Shown piece after piece: positions 51,756 through 63,849 of a stretch of 64,000 nucleotides of DNA. The notes below the pieces were generated by a model, which worked only from the letters and a program-made list of their open reading frames with translations, searched no databases and had not been told where the DNA came from. The DNA comes from Smittia aterrima (Eukaryota > Arthropoda > Insecta > Diptera > Chironomidae): the NCBI GenBank assembly GCA_033063855.1, contig CP093831.1, positions 7,192,001-7,256,000 on the forward strand, written 5' to 3'. A program made the translations under genes and the position numbers. How positions within the stretch are numbered: the stretch's first letter is position 1; each line of letters begins with the position of its first letter.

Positions 51756-54700
51756 ATGATTTTTACTGGTAACCATAATCGAAGACGAGCAGCACAAAAT
51801 GGACAGAATAGCAGTCAGAAGCGGAGAAGCTCCAACTTTGATGTAAACGAATAAGATTTGTCGAGAGGTTTGAGGGATTTTTTTTAAGTGAGAAATTTAA
51901 TATTTCAGGGACGAAGCAAAACCTCATCACGGCTGTCGCGAGACAACTCGCGTGAATCACCAAGCAGAAGTCCATATCTCCCCTCCCACTCAACGTCGTC
52001 GTCGTCTTCGTCGAGTTATTACTCGGCAGCAGGGACGAGCAGTAGCTATAACAGCTCTTACATGACAATTCCAGAACTCGATGAGAACAAACACGACTTC
52101 TTCATACAGAAAACCAGAGCCAGAGACATAACGAAACGGCGGGGAGCCATTAAACTCATCCAGCGACTCACGTTCGTTGATTTTTCTTTCGATTTCTTAT
52201 TGCTAGCGCTAACTTATGGAAATAATATATTCACAGAATCCACGAAGTTAATGGCCACAAATTTATTTCAAAATTTTTCCGCCAGCCCACGTTCTGTGCG
52301 TATTGCAAAGAGTTTCTGTGGGGATTCAATAAGGTAAACGTAAGTGAGCCGTCAAACTTTAATTTGAAGCTTCGTTAACTTTTAAAAATTCATTTGCAGC
52401 AAGGATACCAATGCAAAAGTAAGTTTACTGATGAATCTGTGAGCTCTAATCTTTCACATTTCTTGCAAAACTCTTGAGGCGGACCAACAAAGCGATAATT
52501 TACGACTCTTAAGATCGCATCCATAAAAATGTCACCTCAAGCGTCGCGAAAGGCGACGCGATATCTCGTTAATCGCACAAAAAAAATCTTTTCATTCAAG
52601 TTCCCATCTGCCAACAGAATCAACCGCAAAGTCGCGAAATAATTTTCACTAATAAGTCTTGTTTGCTGAAAATGAAAAACTTTTAATGTTTTCTGTTTCT
52701 CACTTTTTTTTTTGTTCATATTTTTAGCATGTCAGACGGCAGTACATAAAAAATGTCATGATAAATTATTAGGAACTTGTTCGGAATCTAGTTTTAACTC
52801 AGAAAGTACAATTGTGAGTAGAGCATTGGGATTAAAGTTTAAATTTTTAATTATTTCTCTTCATAAAGTATTTAAGGGAACGCTTTAAAATTGATTTGCC
52901 TCATCGATTTAAGGTTTACACTTTTATGTGAGTTCTCTTTGATTTCCCGATTTCATTCAGAAACGTAATTAAATTCTTTCTTCAGGTCTCCAACGTTTTG
53001 TGATCACTGTGGTGAGTGGAAAAGGAAAATTCTCGTTCAATCTCATGAAACAAAAACAATATTCACAGCAATACTCAATAGTCCATTCTGAAATTTATCG
53101 CTAATTGACTGCTACAGAAATTGAAAATAACTCGTTTTTCATCTTTTCACGACCGATATTTTCTCCATTTTCTTCTTGTTTATTTGAGCAGGTTCATTGC
53201 TGTATGGATTCTTTAGGCAAGGCTTGAAATGTGAAGGTAAGCTGTGAGATCTTTTATGAGAGAGATGTGTGAATGTGTGATGAACGAAGAGATACAGCAG
53301 ATCAAGTATCATCTTAATCAAGGGCTTTTCATTCGATTGCGTCAATCACTTAAAACTTTTAAATGTTGTTGGAATTTTCAATCAAAAATTAAAGAAGAAT
53401 TCTATCTGTGATCTGAATTTCCTCGATTTGCTTAAAAAGGCAAAACGCGAATTTCAAATGAAAAGCCCTTGAAAATAAATTTTTGTAAGCAAAAATCTAT
53501 TCGACGAAAGATGTCGCTCAAAGGAAAAACGAGGAAAATCTTTCCGAGAAAAATCACTTCGCAATTTTCTCATATTTCTTGATGATTCGACAAAGTGTTT
53601 AACAAAGCACTCGTGAAATGTGATTATATAGAATTTCAATTATTGCGAGTAATTGAGTTACAGTTTAAAGGAATTTCCACTTAAAAAAATTGAAAGAAAT
53701 TTGCAGCAACAATTTCTGTTTCGAATTATTTCGTGAACATTTAACTTCCTTAAATTTTAAAAGTTCGTCAACCTTTAAATATATTTAATGATGAGTGCAA
53801 ACACCTCAGAAATATTAAAAAATAAGGAAATGCAACAAAGCGTCTGCGACTTAAATGTGCCAAATAATTTTAATTTTGAGAGATCCCAGTTCACGTGAGA
53901 AGGCGTGAGAAGCTCGCGTGAAATTCTCCTTCAAGCAAAGCTCACAATGCTTCAACAGGTTTAAACTCGTGAGGAGGAAATAAATAATAAGTGTTCGGGC
54001 GTGCACGTATTTATCTACACATGTTTCAAGCTGCGAAGGCAGAAAATATAAATAAAACGAAACATTTTCGTGAAAATTATTTTTACTTTTTTTATCTCAA
54101 ACATTTTAGCGAATTCTCTCGGAGGATCTTCTCACAGTAAACTTTTCTCGTCGTTCCTCTACAACCTTTTTGCTTTCAGTCTTCACGAGAATTTCACTGC
54201 AATCGGTTGAATAAATTAGACGCGCACGGCTCAGTTGAATTTAAAAATAGAAAATCGGGGAAAAAGAAAAGTTTTTAAAGCTAAAAGGAATCAAAGGGAC
54301 TCCAAGAAATCGTCAGTAAATCAAAAAGCAATTGCTAAATCGAATTACGCTTTTTCGCGATCATTAAACGAGTTTCCTTTGAGTTTTCAGTGAAATTTTC
54401 AAGAATTTTCCTCAACAAACGAGTCGAAGAAAAAAATATTTCTTGATTCACATCCAAATAATACAACAGACACGGCAGAAAAATGAAAATATGATGATGC
54501 TGTTGATAGAAAACGAAAAATTCTTCATGTGAAAATAATAGAAAACAGTCGTGAGTGGTTTGTAATCACCATCGCACGAACAGAAAAGAAAAGGAAAGCG
54601 AGAGACCTTCAAATTATTCTTGTCGATCGTTTTGAAAGCTTCTCGCTCAAGTCACGAGGAAGAAATTAGTGATTAATTAACGGACAAGAGCGGCTCCAAG

Positions 54701-57700
54701 ATGCCTTTGTACTCTGATATGTATCACAGTTATATTGGGAATAGCCCGATCAGTTATACGTCATCACCGTCTATATATGCCCTCCCCTCTTATTCGCCAA
54801 ACTATTCTCCTTCGTACACGCCATCGCCAAGGATCACCAGTAGTTCGTCTCGATATTTACCCAAACTAACGACAATTAGTGAGACGCCACTATCGAAGCA
54901 TCGTCTAGCCGCATTGACTCGAATCACTTCACCTAAAACAATATTAAGACGAGCTTCTCCGAAATATATCCCGCCAAGGCCAAGGCGAATCGACACTCAT
55001 GACATTGATGTTTCAGCAAAACGATTTGCAAATCGTCGAATCAGCGACTTAAAAGAGAAAGAGCCGATCGTCGAGCCAATTCAAGAGCTGGTGAAAGCTG
55101 AATCAGTCGACGATGTTTCTACAAAAGGACGATCGACGATTAGACGAGACAGAGGCTTGGTTCGTTTGACAACAACTCGATTAAGATCTAAAAGTAAAAG
55201 TCCGCCCCCAGAAGAAACGAAACTCGTGCCAGTGAAGGCTGTTGAAAATAAAAACGAAGAAAAGGTCGTCGACATCGATCCTGGTTATGGGTCGAGTGAG
55301 AGATCAAGCAACGGCTCGTGGCGTAACAACTTTGAGGGTGAGCTTGATTTATATGATAGGAAAGTGACGTCGCCAACAGCCAAAACGCCAGGCGAAAGCT
55401 TTTTTGAGAAATATCACATTAAAGCGAACGAAGATGTTAACATGCATTATTTGACATTAGATGATGTTCCTGTTGAGCGACGCGACTCGGTCCGACGACG
55501 AAGCGGAACGAAGCTTCCTAGTTTCAAGGAGATTTGTTCAGATATTTCATCAGATAAGCTCACGGATGATCTCAATGCTGGCGATCTCAGACGTCGCGCT
55601 TCACTGATCATCGAAGAAGAAATCAATAAGATTCGTCAGTCTGAGTCAGGAACTATTCTTTGCACATTAGTTCCACAAACACCGGAGACAGATGATGTTG
55701 ACAGTGACAAACGAAAGAGCCGCAAAGTCAAGAAAGTACGACAGAAGATCACAGCCAAGACGTCAATCGAAAATCCCGAGCCACAAATTAAAGCTGTGAT
55801 AGCAAATGTTGAAATCGAAGAGACTGCATTCAACATCACTCCTATCGTTGTGTTGAAAGACGATGTCACCAACCAAACTTTCAAGCTTCCGTTGAGGAAA
55901 AAGAAAAAGCCCACAGATGTGGTTGATGATAAAATTACCTGTGATGATCCAATTATGTCATCGAAAGAAAAACCGACGACGACGACGATTGCGGAAATCA
56001 AAAATAACGAGAATGATCATAGAAAAACGCATGAAGCGGTCGTTAATATTAAATGTGAAAACTCTGACCTGGATTCGAAATTATTATTAGACAAAGATGA
56101 AGTGAATGAATTTCCCGGTGAGCTGAAGAAAATCAAGAAAACAGTGAAAACCAAAGCGTCAATGAAAGCAGATGCACCTCCAACGATGATGAATCCTTTG
56201 CGGAGAGACTTGAGTGCTGATGATTTTTGGGGAATGATCGGCTCGAGAGAAACAACAAATTTAACTCGAAGGAAGCAACAACTGATTGACGAGCAGAAAC
56301 AAAAGATTCAGTCATGGGAAGAGGCTAAGGAAGAAGAGGAAGCAGCTGAACTCAAAACCAAGATTGCTGTGGACAAACCGAAAACATCTGTGGGCAAAAC
56401 TGCGATTAAAATAACTTCACTCGACCTAAATTCGAAAGTGCAACATGCGAAGAAGATCGACAACAAATCTGAGTCACTCAAAGCTACAGAAAGCTCAAGT
56501 GATCAATTCAAAATCGATTCAAAGCCTTTAACTGAGACTAAAGCCGATATTGCAACGACAAAGGTTACTGAACCACAAGTGGAGCTTATAAGCGATGAAA
56601 ATGTGACGAAAGCTAAAGCTGACAAAGTGTCTGACGCAAAGACAAGCACGAATGAAAATAAGAAAGTCAACGAGGTGAATATTTCAACTAAACAAACTGA
56701 GGAAAATGCTTTGAAACTGCAACCGGTGCCAAAACCTAAGTTGCTCGCACTGAAAACTGACAAGATTGAATTGGAAAAGCCAAAGTCGCCAACATGGAAA
56801 AGTCAACAGAAACCAGAAGAAAAATTACTTGAAACTCCAAAGTCTACTCCGGCATGGAAACTTGCCAAAGACAAAAAGTTAGACAACAAAGTTGAAGAAC
56901 CGAAGAAAATCGAGGAGGCGAAAAAAGTCACGGAGATCAAGAAAGACGAGGAGATTAAGAAGAAAGTTGAATCAACAGCAGGTGCTTTAGATTCTGCGAA
57001 GGAGAATTTAAAATCAGAGCCAAAAGAAGCTTCGAAATCAACAACTGATGTCGCATTAACAAAATCAAATCAGAAAGTTGAGCTTCCGGAAGTTAAGCCT
57101 GAAGTTCCAAAGATAAAGTTGAAGACTGAAGCGACAGACACTAAACCTGAGGTTGATGTACAAGCTCCTTTAGTTAAGAAAATTTCTTTAAAAACAAAAG
57201 AAATTGGATCAAAAGTTGATGTTTCGCCAGAGAAGAAACCAACTCAGATTTCAGAAGTTAAACCAAAGAGTCTCAAGAAAGTGACTTCACCAATTGAAAA
57301 ACCAAAGCCGGAAGAGCTCAAACCTGTAATCTCCAAGAAAATCTCTGAGACGATCGTCGACGACAAAGCTAATGACACGACGAGTGTTGTGTCAAACAAG
57401 AAGAAGTCGTTGAAAAGCTGTGAAGGACAGAAACTTGAAACAGAGGAAACGAAAGTTCTCAATGAAACTAAAAATACGCAATCGAGTATTCTTAACACCG
57501 ATGAACCGAAGCTTGTTAACAGCAGTTTAAAGAAGAGTCTTGGCAAGTTGTCGAAATTCCCAACGTTGAATAACTTAAATGACATCGTAAGTGAAGCGAT
57601 CGGCGATAAACAACCGAACGATCTATCAAACACTGAAATCAAAACAATCGAGAGCGAGTGTGAGTTGCCTAAAGTTATTGGCGCAGTCGAGTCCATTAAA

Positions 57701-60700
57701 GCGAACGATCCGCAAGTGTCGGAGAAGAAAGCAGAATCGGAGTCGGAAAGTGAAAGCGAAGAATCATCGTACGAAGAGAGTGAAGAGTCCTCCGAAGAAA
57801 TGGAGAAGAAAAACTTTAATCCGCAAAAGAAAGTCAAGATTGACATTTCTCAAATGCGAAAATGTTTCACAAGTGATGAAGGCGCGAAGATCACTTTGGT
57901 CGCAAGACCTCGGCCCTTGTGGAAAATCAAGAGGAACAGACACGCCGTGTTCAGTGAATCAGAAAGCGAGTCGTCAGCTGAAGAAGCGACTGAGACTCGA
58001 TCAACAGCAGGTGATTCAGCTGCGAGCAGTCAGAGCAGCACACATAGTGAAAAAGCTAAGAAGAAAGTTGTTGGAAAAGATGAAAATGCATCTGACAACA
58101 TCACGGCTCTTATGTCGACCCTAAGTGTTCAAGCAAATGATGAGAATGTTGAAAGTGAATTAAAGAAAAGGAATCGATTGAGTTCTAGTAGCAACGACTC
58201 AGGTATTTGTGGAATCGGAGCTACAGCCGCAAAATCGCCTCGAAAGGCTATGGGTGAGTGCTGAGAGCGGAAAGGAACTCAAGTTTGTTCTAATTATCAC
58301 GTGATTTGAATTTCCGCGTTTGCCAAGTTATCCTCCATGATCCAACGACGTCTCGTGCCGTTTTAATTAAAGAAAAAGTCTAAAAGTTTTCGCTCGCAAG
58401 CACAAGAGACATTCACAAAGATTAAAATCGCATTGAACTTGACATGATTTAATTAATTTTAGAAATCAAGAAAAAAAAAGTCTAATAATAAAAGCTTTCC
58501 TTCAACTACGTTGCGGCTAATTCGCCATGCTGCTCGTGGATATCAGACGAGTGTGGGGAAAAATCTCTCTCGCTGACGAACATGTCTGCGATCTTTTCGC
58601 AAAATGTTTGATGAGGCGGGCTCGCAATAAAAAATCTGTTGACCTTGGCAGCGAAACTTTCAACGCAAACAAAAATTTCTGTTTCGTGAATTGAGCAAAA
58701 GATAAACACAACCGCCGATTGCAAAGCGCGAAAATTTATGTTTCCCGAGAATTTCTTTCGCTTAGATTTTGTCTGTTGCATTTACTTTGCATGGGTTTCT
58801 TGAGAAGCTCTCGAAAGATTAAAGGAGATTAAGTGCCGAGCAATTAAAATGAAAAGTTGGAGAAGATATTCTGCTGTCGTCAAGCGATCGTGATGAAATC
58901 TTTATTATAATTTTGTTTTCGTGCACATAAATATCAAAGTTATGCAACTCAAAGTTCGAGGAGAATCTCGCTCACTTTCGTTAAAACTGCGGCATGACGA
59001 AATCGTTTCTGCTGATTTTCCCTCTCTCGGAGCTAAATGCCAATATCAAAATGCACCTTTGCTGTATTTTTAGAATGTAAAATCTATTTTTGTTCACAAT
59101 AATTCACAGGGGATTTCGCTGACACAAGAGAAACGAAAAGAAGAACAAAGCAAAGTTCAAACCTTTCTTCAATAAAAAGTGATGAATTTTCTTAATTTCA
59201 CGCTTTGAGTTTTATGAATTTGACTTTAAGCGGCGCATCTGAGCGAGCTTTTCTCGCAGTTGAAGAATATCCGACGATGGTTTCATCTCAGGAAATGAGT
59301 TCATTATTTTCATTCGTGGAAATCTTACTTGAGAGTCAAGTAAAGCTTCTGCATTTATTCTCAAAGTTTTCTTCCGATTGCGTTCCTCTTGAACTTTTAT
59401 TTGTCGAGCTTTTATCACAAACTCAAGACTTTCAAAGGATTTTATTGCTTTCTCAAAAGCTTTCTTGTTGGAGATTTTCGAGTTTTTAAGTTGCTTCATC
59501 GTTCCAATCAGAATAATTTTTCGTTGTAATTCTTTCTCCTTAGCGTCGCTTAGCTGCTGCAAAAGCTTTTCACTTAACTTCTTTGTCTCTTCTACTAAAA
59601 TTTTCTTTCTAAACTTCATGTTTGATCGACTTTTTCTGACATTTAATCGAGCAATGTGAATATCTTTGATAATTTTCTTTGAGTTGACGATTTCTTCTTT
59701 GCGTTTAAAATTCAAAAGTTCTGAAAGCTCTTTATGTTTCTTTTTCATTTCATCAGCAATTTGTTGATTTCTTCTTGTTAAATCCACTTTAGCAATTTTT
59801 GCTTCTTCCAAACTAATTAGTCCAAGAAGATGTTTGCGTTCACGTTTTTGAGCTTCTTTTATTTGCGATCTTTCAATAAAATCCTTCAGGGACTTATGTT
59901 TCAGCGAAAGCTCATTTGAGCCTTCAATTAAATCTTGAACCATTGATTCGTTGCCTTTGATCCTCATCTTGACAAGAGCACTCGCTCTTAATATCGACGC
60001 TGTGTTACATTTAAATTGAACATACTTGGAAGTTTTCTTATTTTTAAGCTTCAAAGAGTTCATTGAAGCTAAAATAATTCTTGAATCCCTCTTTTCAAAG
60101 CTCGCGACAGAGTTCTCTCGTTTTGACTCTCGAATTGTTTTCAAATTATCAATCTAAATTAAGAAAATATTTTTTTAAATCATTCAATCACAGTTTTGAC
60201 GCTAACCTCATTCCAATCTTCAAAAGAGTTCTCGAACATCTCGATTGTCTCGTCTGATGAATATAAATTGCTGCAAATTTGATTCTAAATTTTGAGCTTC
60301 AAAGAGAAACTTGTTGACAATTAAAAGTTCACTGAGATCCTAAATTAGTTTTCTGCCAAGTCATGAATGTTTAAACACCGTCACTTAATAATTTTATCCG
60401 ACTTATTAAATATGAGAAAGCAATGAGACGTAAACATTGTATCTCTGAACAAACATTTTAATTTGTTAAACGGTTTATCGTAATTAATCAAGAAAAATTT
60501 CTGTTGAGCGAAAATTGATTGCAAATCAACCTAGCGAGGTCAAATATGACACAAAATTTGAGCTCAAAGCAAGCAAAAAAATCAAAGACTTGCCGCTAAA
60601 TTAACCAAGACATGTTGAATTTGTATCATCAATGAAACTTCGCGTGGAAGAAGTAGAAACCTCGAGCGAAAATTCGCGATCTTTGACTTTGTTTTTCTTT

Positions 60701-63700
60701 GTGCGTCACATTTACGAAGGAGGAAAATGTTCAACAACTTCCAGCAGCCAAACATTTTCTCAAGATCAAAACATGATCAAATGTTTACTAAAGAAAAGAT
60801 TAAAAGTCGTCGGTTTCTATTTTCGATCTCGTGACAATCCAACAAAGTAAAAGACGTGTTAGTATAAAGGGGAGTGATATTAAAGATTCGATTTTTTGCT
60901 AAGTTTGACTCGAAGTTTTGTTGCTTACAAAAATTTACAAGAGAATGAATGAAGGCGTGAAAATTCTGCTAAATCTCAAACTAATATAAATCTTTTCTCG
61001 CTCGTCTGTCTAATAATCGTAGATTGTGACGTAAATTGTCACAAGAAATGCGAGAAACTAGCGGCCAATCTGTGTGGCGTGAATCAAAAGCTGATAGTCG
61101 AGGCGCTCGCTTCTGTGCGTCGGGAAAATCAAGGTGTGCTGTCTATATCATCTGTCTGAGATATTCAACATTGAATCTAATTGCTGATTAGAGGGCGTGA
61201 AAGTATCGAGACCGTAGAGAGATTCTCGCATCAGCTGTCGGCCAAATTATGATTAAAACAATCTTGACCAACAAAGTCGCGAGAAATTTCTTCCGCAATT
61301 ATTAAAGACTTTAAAAATTTTAATAGAAATTCACGGCAAGCGGCAATTAGATTCAAGTTGAATGTCTTAATTAGCCGCTCATCGTCATCGCAACGAGCGA
61401 CTCCACCATCGTATTCAACTCATCACGTTATGTTTTTGTAGAAAGGTTCGAGGCAGATGCATCGAGAAGTCGAGAGTCGCTGACACCTCCAAGTCTAAAT
61501 CCCGCTTATAAAATAGACACAAATCACGATGACGACTCAGGTGACTTTTTCTTTGTGTTTTGCGATGGACTCGCGATGGGAAAAATTAAACACGAAGCCA
61601 CGAAAATTGTATCAAAATAATTTAACTTGCCTCATTAGTTCGCTGCCAAACACGTGCGCAATTAACAAATTAATCCTGTTAAAAGACAATTTCTCAAAGT
61701 TTAGCGTCCACTTTGCGGATCGGAATGGAATTATTTTTAGATTATTTCAAGCAATGCAAAATAAGTTTTATATTTAGCGATGATTAGAGGAGTGAGCAGT
61801 TAAAAACGATCATTAATTAGTTGTTTTGATCAGTTTCAACTATCTCACCTTGAAGTGGACTTAACGATCATTTCGCTAAAGAAAACATGACAAATTTATG
61901 TTTGAATTAATTATTGAAAGCGCTCGAGGGTAGCGCCGAAAATTCATTGCCCCAACAATCACGTTTTAATTCAAACAAACGACTTAATTATCAATCGAAC
62001 TGTTTAATGATTTATCTCATCGATTATTCAGAGACATCGTACACTTACTCCCAATTCCAAAAGACCGGAAAACTCACAGCACCAGCCACAGTTATTCCAC
62101 GATTCAGGAAATATAACGTTGAAGACTTCCACTTCTTGACGGTGCTGGGTAAAGGCAGCTTTGGAAAAGTGAGTTTGATTCATTTATTGTTGGATCATTT
62201 GCTGTCATCATTTCTCTCACCTTTTCAGGTATTTTTAGCTGAACTGAGGAACACAGAGTACTACTACGCCGTAAAGTGTTTGAAGAAAGATGTTGTTTTG
62301 GAGGATGATGATGTCGAATGCACTCTGATTGAGCGGAAAGTGCTCGCACTCGGCACAAAGCATCCATATCTTTGCCATTTGTTTTGTACATTTCAAACTG
62401 ATGTGAGTATTTGACCTTTTCTTTTGGAATTTATCTGAACGGCGCTGTTGCTGCTGCTGCTGAAATCACATGACAAAAGTTATCTCTCATTCAAAAGGCG
62501 AGCGAAGAATGTGCGGAAAGCAACTTGAGATCTATTTTTAAAAACCATGCGCCCAGTTGGAAACTTTGTCGTGAACATCGCTTTTTCGAACAGCGGGCAG
62601 TCATTTCGAAACCCTTGCTTTCTCTTCGGCTAATTGCCAAATCGTTCTCAGCTATTCTCTTAGAACTCTCAAGTTATCAATCAATTAGTGAAGGAAAGGC
62701 GACGTTGTTTGTTTCTCAAGTGATGAGAGAATCTTCGATTGTCAAAAGTTTCCTTTTGTTTTTCTTAATGCCTTTGATTGATTTCATTTCGATGATTCAT
62801 CATTTTACAGAGTCATTTATTTTTTGTGATGGAGTACCTGAACGGAGGTGATCTGATGTTCCACATTCAGCAAAGTGGACGGTTCACTGAGAAGCGCGCG
62901 AGGTTCTACGGTGCAGAGATCGTTTCGGGACTTAAGTTCCTTCATAGGAAAGGAATCGTTTACCGGTAAGAGTTGCATGTGCATCCGTGAAAATAACAAA
63001 TCTCATTACACTCCCCCCTCAACAGAGATCTTAAACTCGATAACGTTCTTCTCGATCATGATGGTCATGTGAGAATTGCTGACTTTGGAATGTGTAAACT
63101 TGAAGTTTATTTGGATAAAACTGCTGGTAAGTCAACTCATCATCAATTCATCTCTGTCCCAATCAAACTAATCGAAAAAACCTTCTCATGCAGATTCATT
63201 TTGTGGCACACCGGACTATATGGCACCAGAAATAATAAAAGTAATAATCGTAGCTTTGTAGAGCAATGAATTTAATTTTGAAAAGTTTCTGTTCATTCAG
63301 GGTGAAATTTTCGATAATTCGCAGGGACTACATTACAACCAGTCGGTCGATTGGTGGTCTTTTGGTGTTTTGCTTTACGAAATGTTGATCGGACAAAGTC
63401 CCTTCTCGGGTTGTGATGAAGATGAACTGTTCTGGTCGATCTGCAATGAAATTCCATGGTATCCGCACTATTTGTCGAAGGAGGCACTGAAATGTCTGCA
63501 ATCGCTGCTTGAGAAAGACGTCACGATACGGCTTGGATCGATTGGGTGCTCAGATGGCGACGTGAAGTATCATCCGTTCTTCAGTGAGATAAACTGGGAA
63601 CGTCTCGAGAGACGAGAAGTTGAGCCTCCTTTCAAACCACAAGTCGTAAGCTTCTTAAATCTAAAACATTTCATTGAACTAATGGAATTTCTGTTTTAGC

Positions 63701-63849
63701 GACATCCTCTCGACACTCAATACTTTGACAGTCAATTCACACGAGAACGAGCCCGCCTTACACCCATCGACAAGAACATTTTGATTAGCATGAATCAAAA
63801 GCAGTTCGAAGGATTTAGTTACACAAATCCAAACGCCACACTAACGTGA
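51756..63849 (+). CDS. Pkcdelta: novel-type protein kinase C (PKC delta-like)
   Basis: Coding exons: 51756-51842, 51909-52171, 52237-52333, 52400-52418, 52728-52813, 52869-52927, 52986-53011, 53192-53236, 61023-61133, 61442-61540, 62032-62168, 62229-62402, 62811-62965, 63026-63126, 63194-63240, 63301-63645 and 63700-63849. Phases all agree and give 666 residues. ATG 51756 has an in-frame TGA just upstream. Known role: diacylglycerol/phorbol-activated, Ca2+-independent Ser/Thr kinase. Seen: a Ser-rich N-terminus; C1A at 124-173 and C1B at 196-245, both with complete H/C zinc ligands; a kinase with G337-x-G339-x-x-G342, Lys359, Glu378, YRD (Asp454), DFG (Asp472) and APE (497-499); turn motif Thr638-Pro and hydrophobic motif FEGFSY at 653-658. 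Odd points: no C2-like domain; activation-loop Ser488 where Thr is usual; donor GTTCGT after exon 2. Symbol is by similarity; the PKC delta subclass is likely. Confidence 0.9.
54701..58253 (+). CDS. large internal exon, probable alternative first exon of the PKC gene
   Basis: An open frame of 1184 codons begins at ATG 54701, fixed by an in-frame TAA at 54674-54676. It ends GCT ATG G followed by a strong donor, GTGAGT, in phase 1. Without splicing it would stop three codons later (TGA, 58262). The next PKC exons at 61023, 61442 and 62032 all begin in the matching phase. The protein is low-complexity: Ser/Tyr/Pro-rich at residues 1-70, then dominated by Lys, Glu, Ser, Thr and Pro, with a Ser/Glu run (about 1010-1032) and a more conserved-looking basic patch near RPRPLWKIKRNRHAVF. 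No domain or membrane segment is seen. It is probably intrinsically disordered. Most likely it is the N-terminus of a long PKC isoform, made from an internal promoter. An independent nested single-exon gene is the alternative. I am sure it codes; how it is spliced is inference. Confidence 0.75.
59212..60364 (-). CDS. nested antisense coiled-coil protein, unknown function
   Basis: Three exons on the minus strand, 60364-60333, 60270-60207 and 60153-59212, have agreeing phases and introns of 62 and 53 bases. They give 345 residues. The product is Lys/Glu/Arg-rich with long heptad-like helical stretches (about residues 110-300) and no signal peptide or membrane segment, so it is a predicted cytosolic or cytoskeletal coiled-coil protein. 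It lies inside intron 8 of the PKC gene on the opposite strand. Small coiled-coil genes nested in introns are often testis-expressed in flies, but that is only a suggestion here. The last exon is certain to be open. The first exon (M-T-W-Q...) depends on a GTGAAC donor; the alternative start is ATG 60239 in exon 2. No family was recognised. Confidence 0.65.

Larger units (their letters stand above)
53237..61022 (+). other. 7.8-kb intron 8 of the PKC gene
   Basis: The intron splits the C1B domain after residue 227. It contains the large internal first exon (54701-58253) on the same strand and the antisense coiled-coil gene (59212-60364). The remaining parts, 53237-54700, 58254-59211 and 60365-61022, are AT-rich with no further coding seen. 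The stretch before 54701 is the likely place of an internal promoter. Confidence 0.7.

Noticed and set aside
57244..57846. 200-codon minus-strand frame opposite the large PKC exon
   Set aside because: It is an antisense shadow. The Lys/Glu/Ser-rich sense strand produces a Phe/Ser/Leu-rich reverse frame.
59205..59489. 94-codon plus-strand frame over the nested gene
   Set aside because: It is the shadow of the coiled-coil gene, which has a phase-consistent exon chain on the minus strand.
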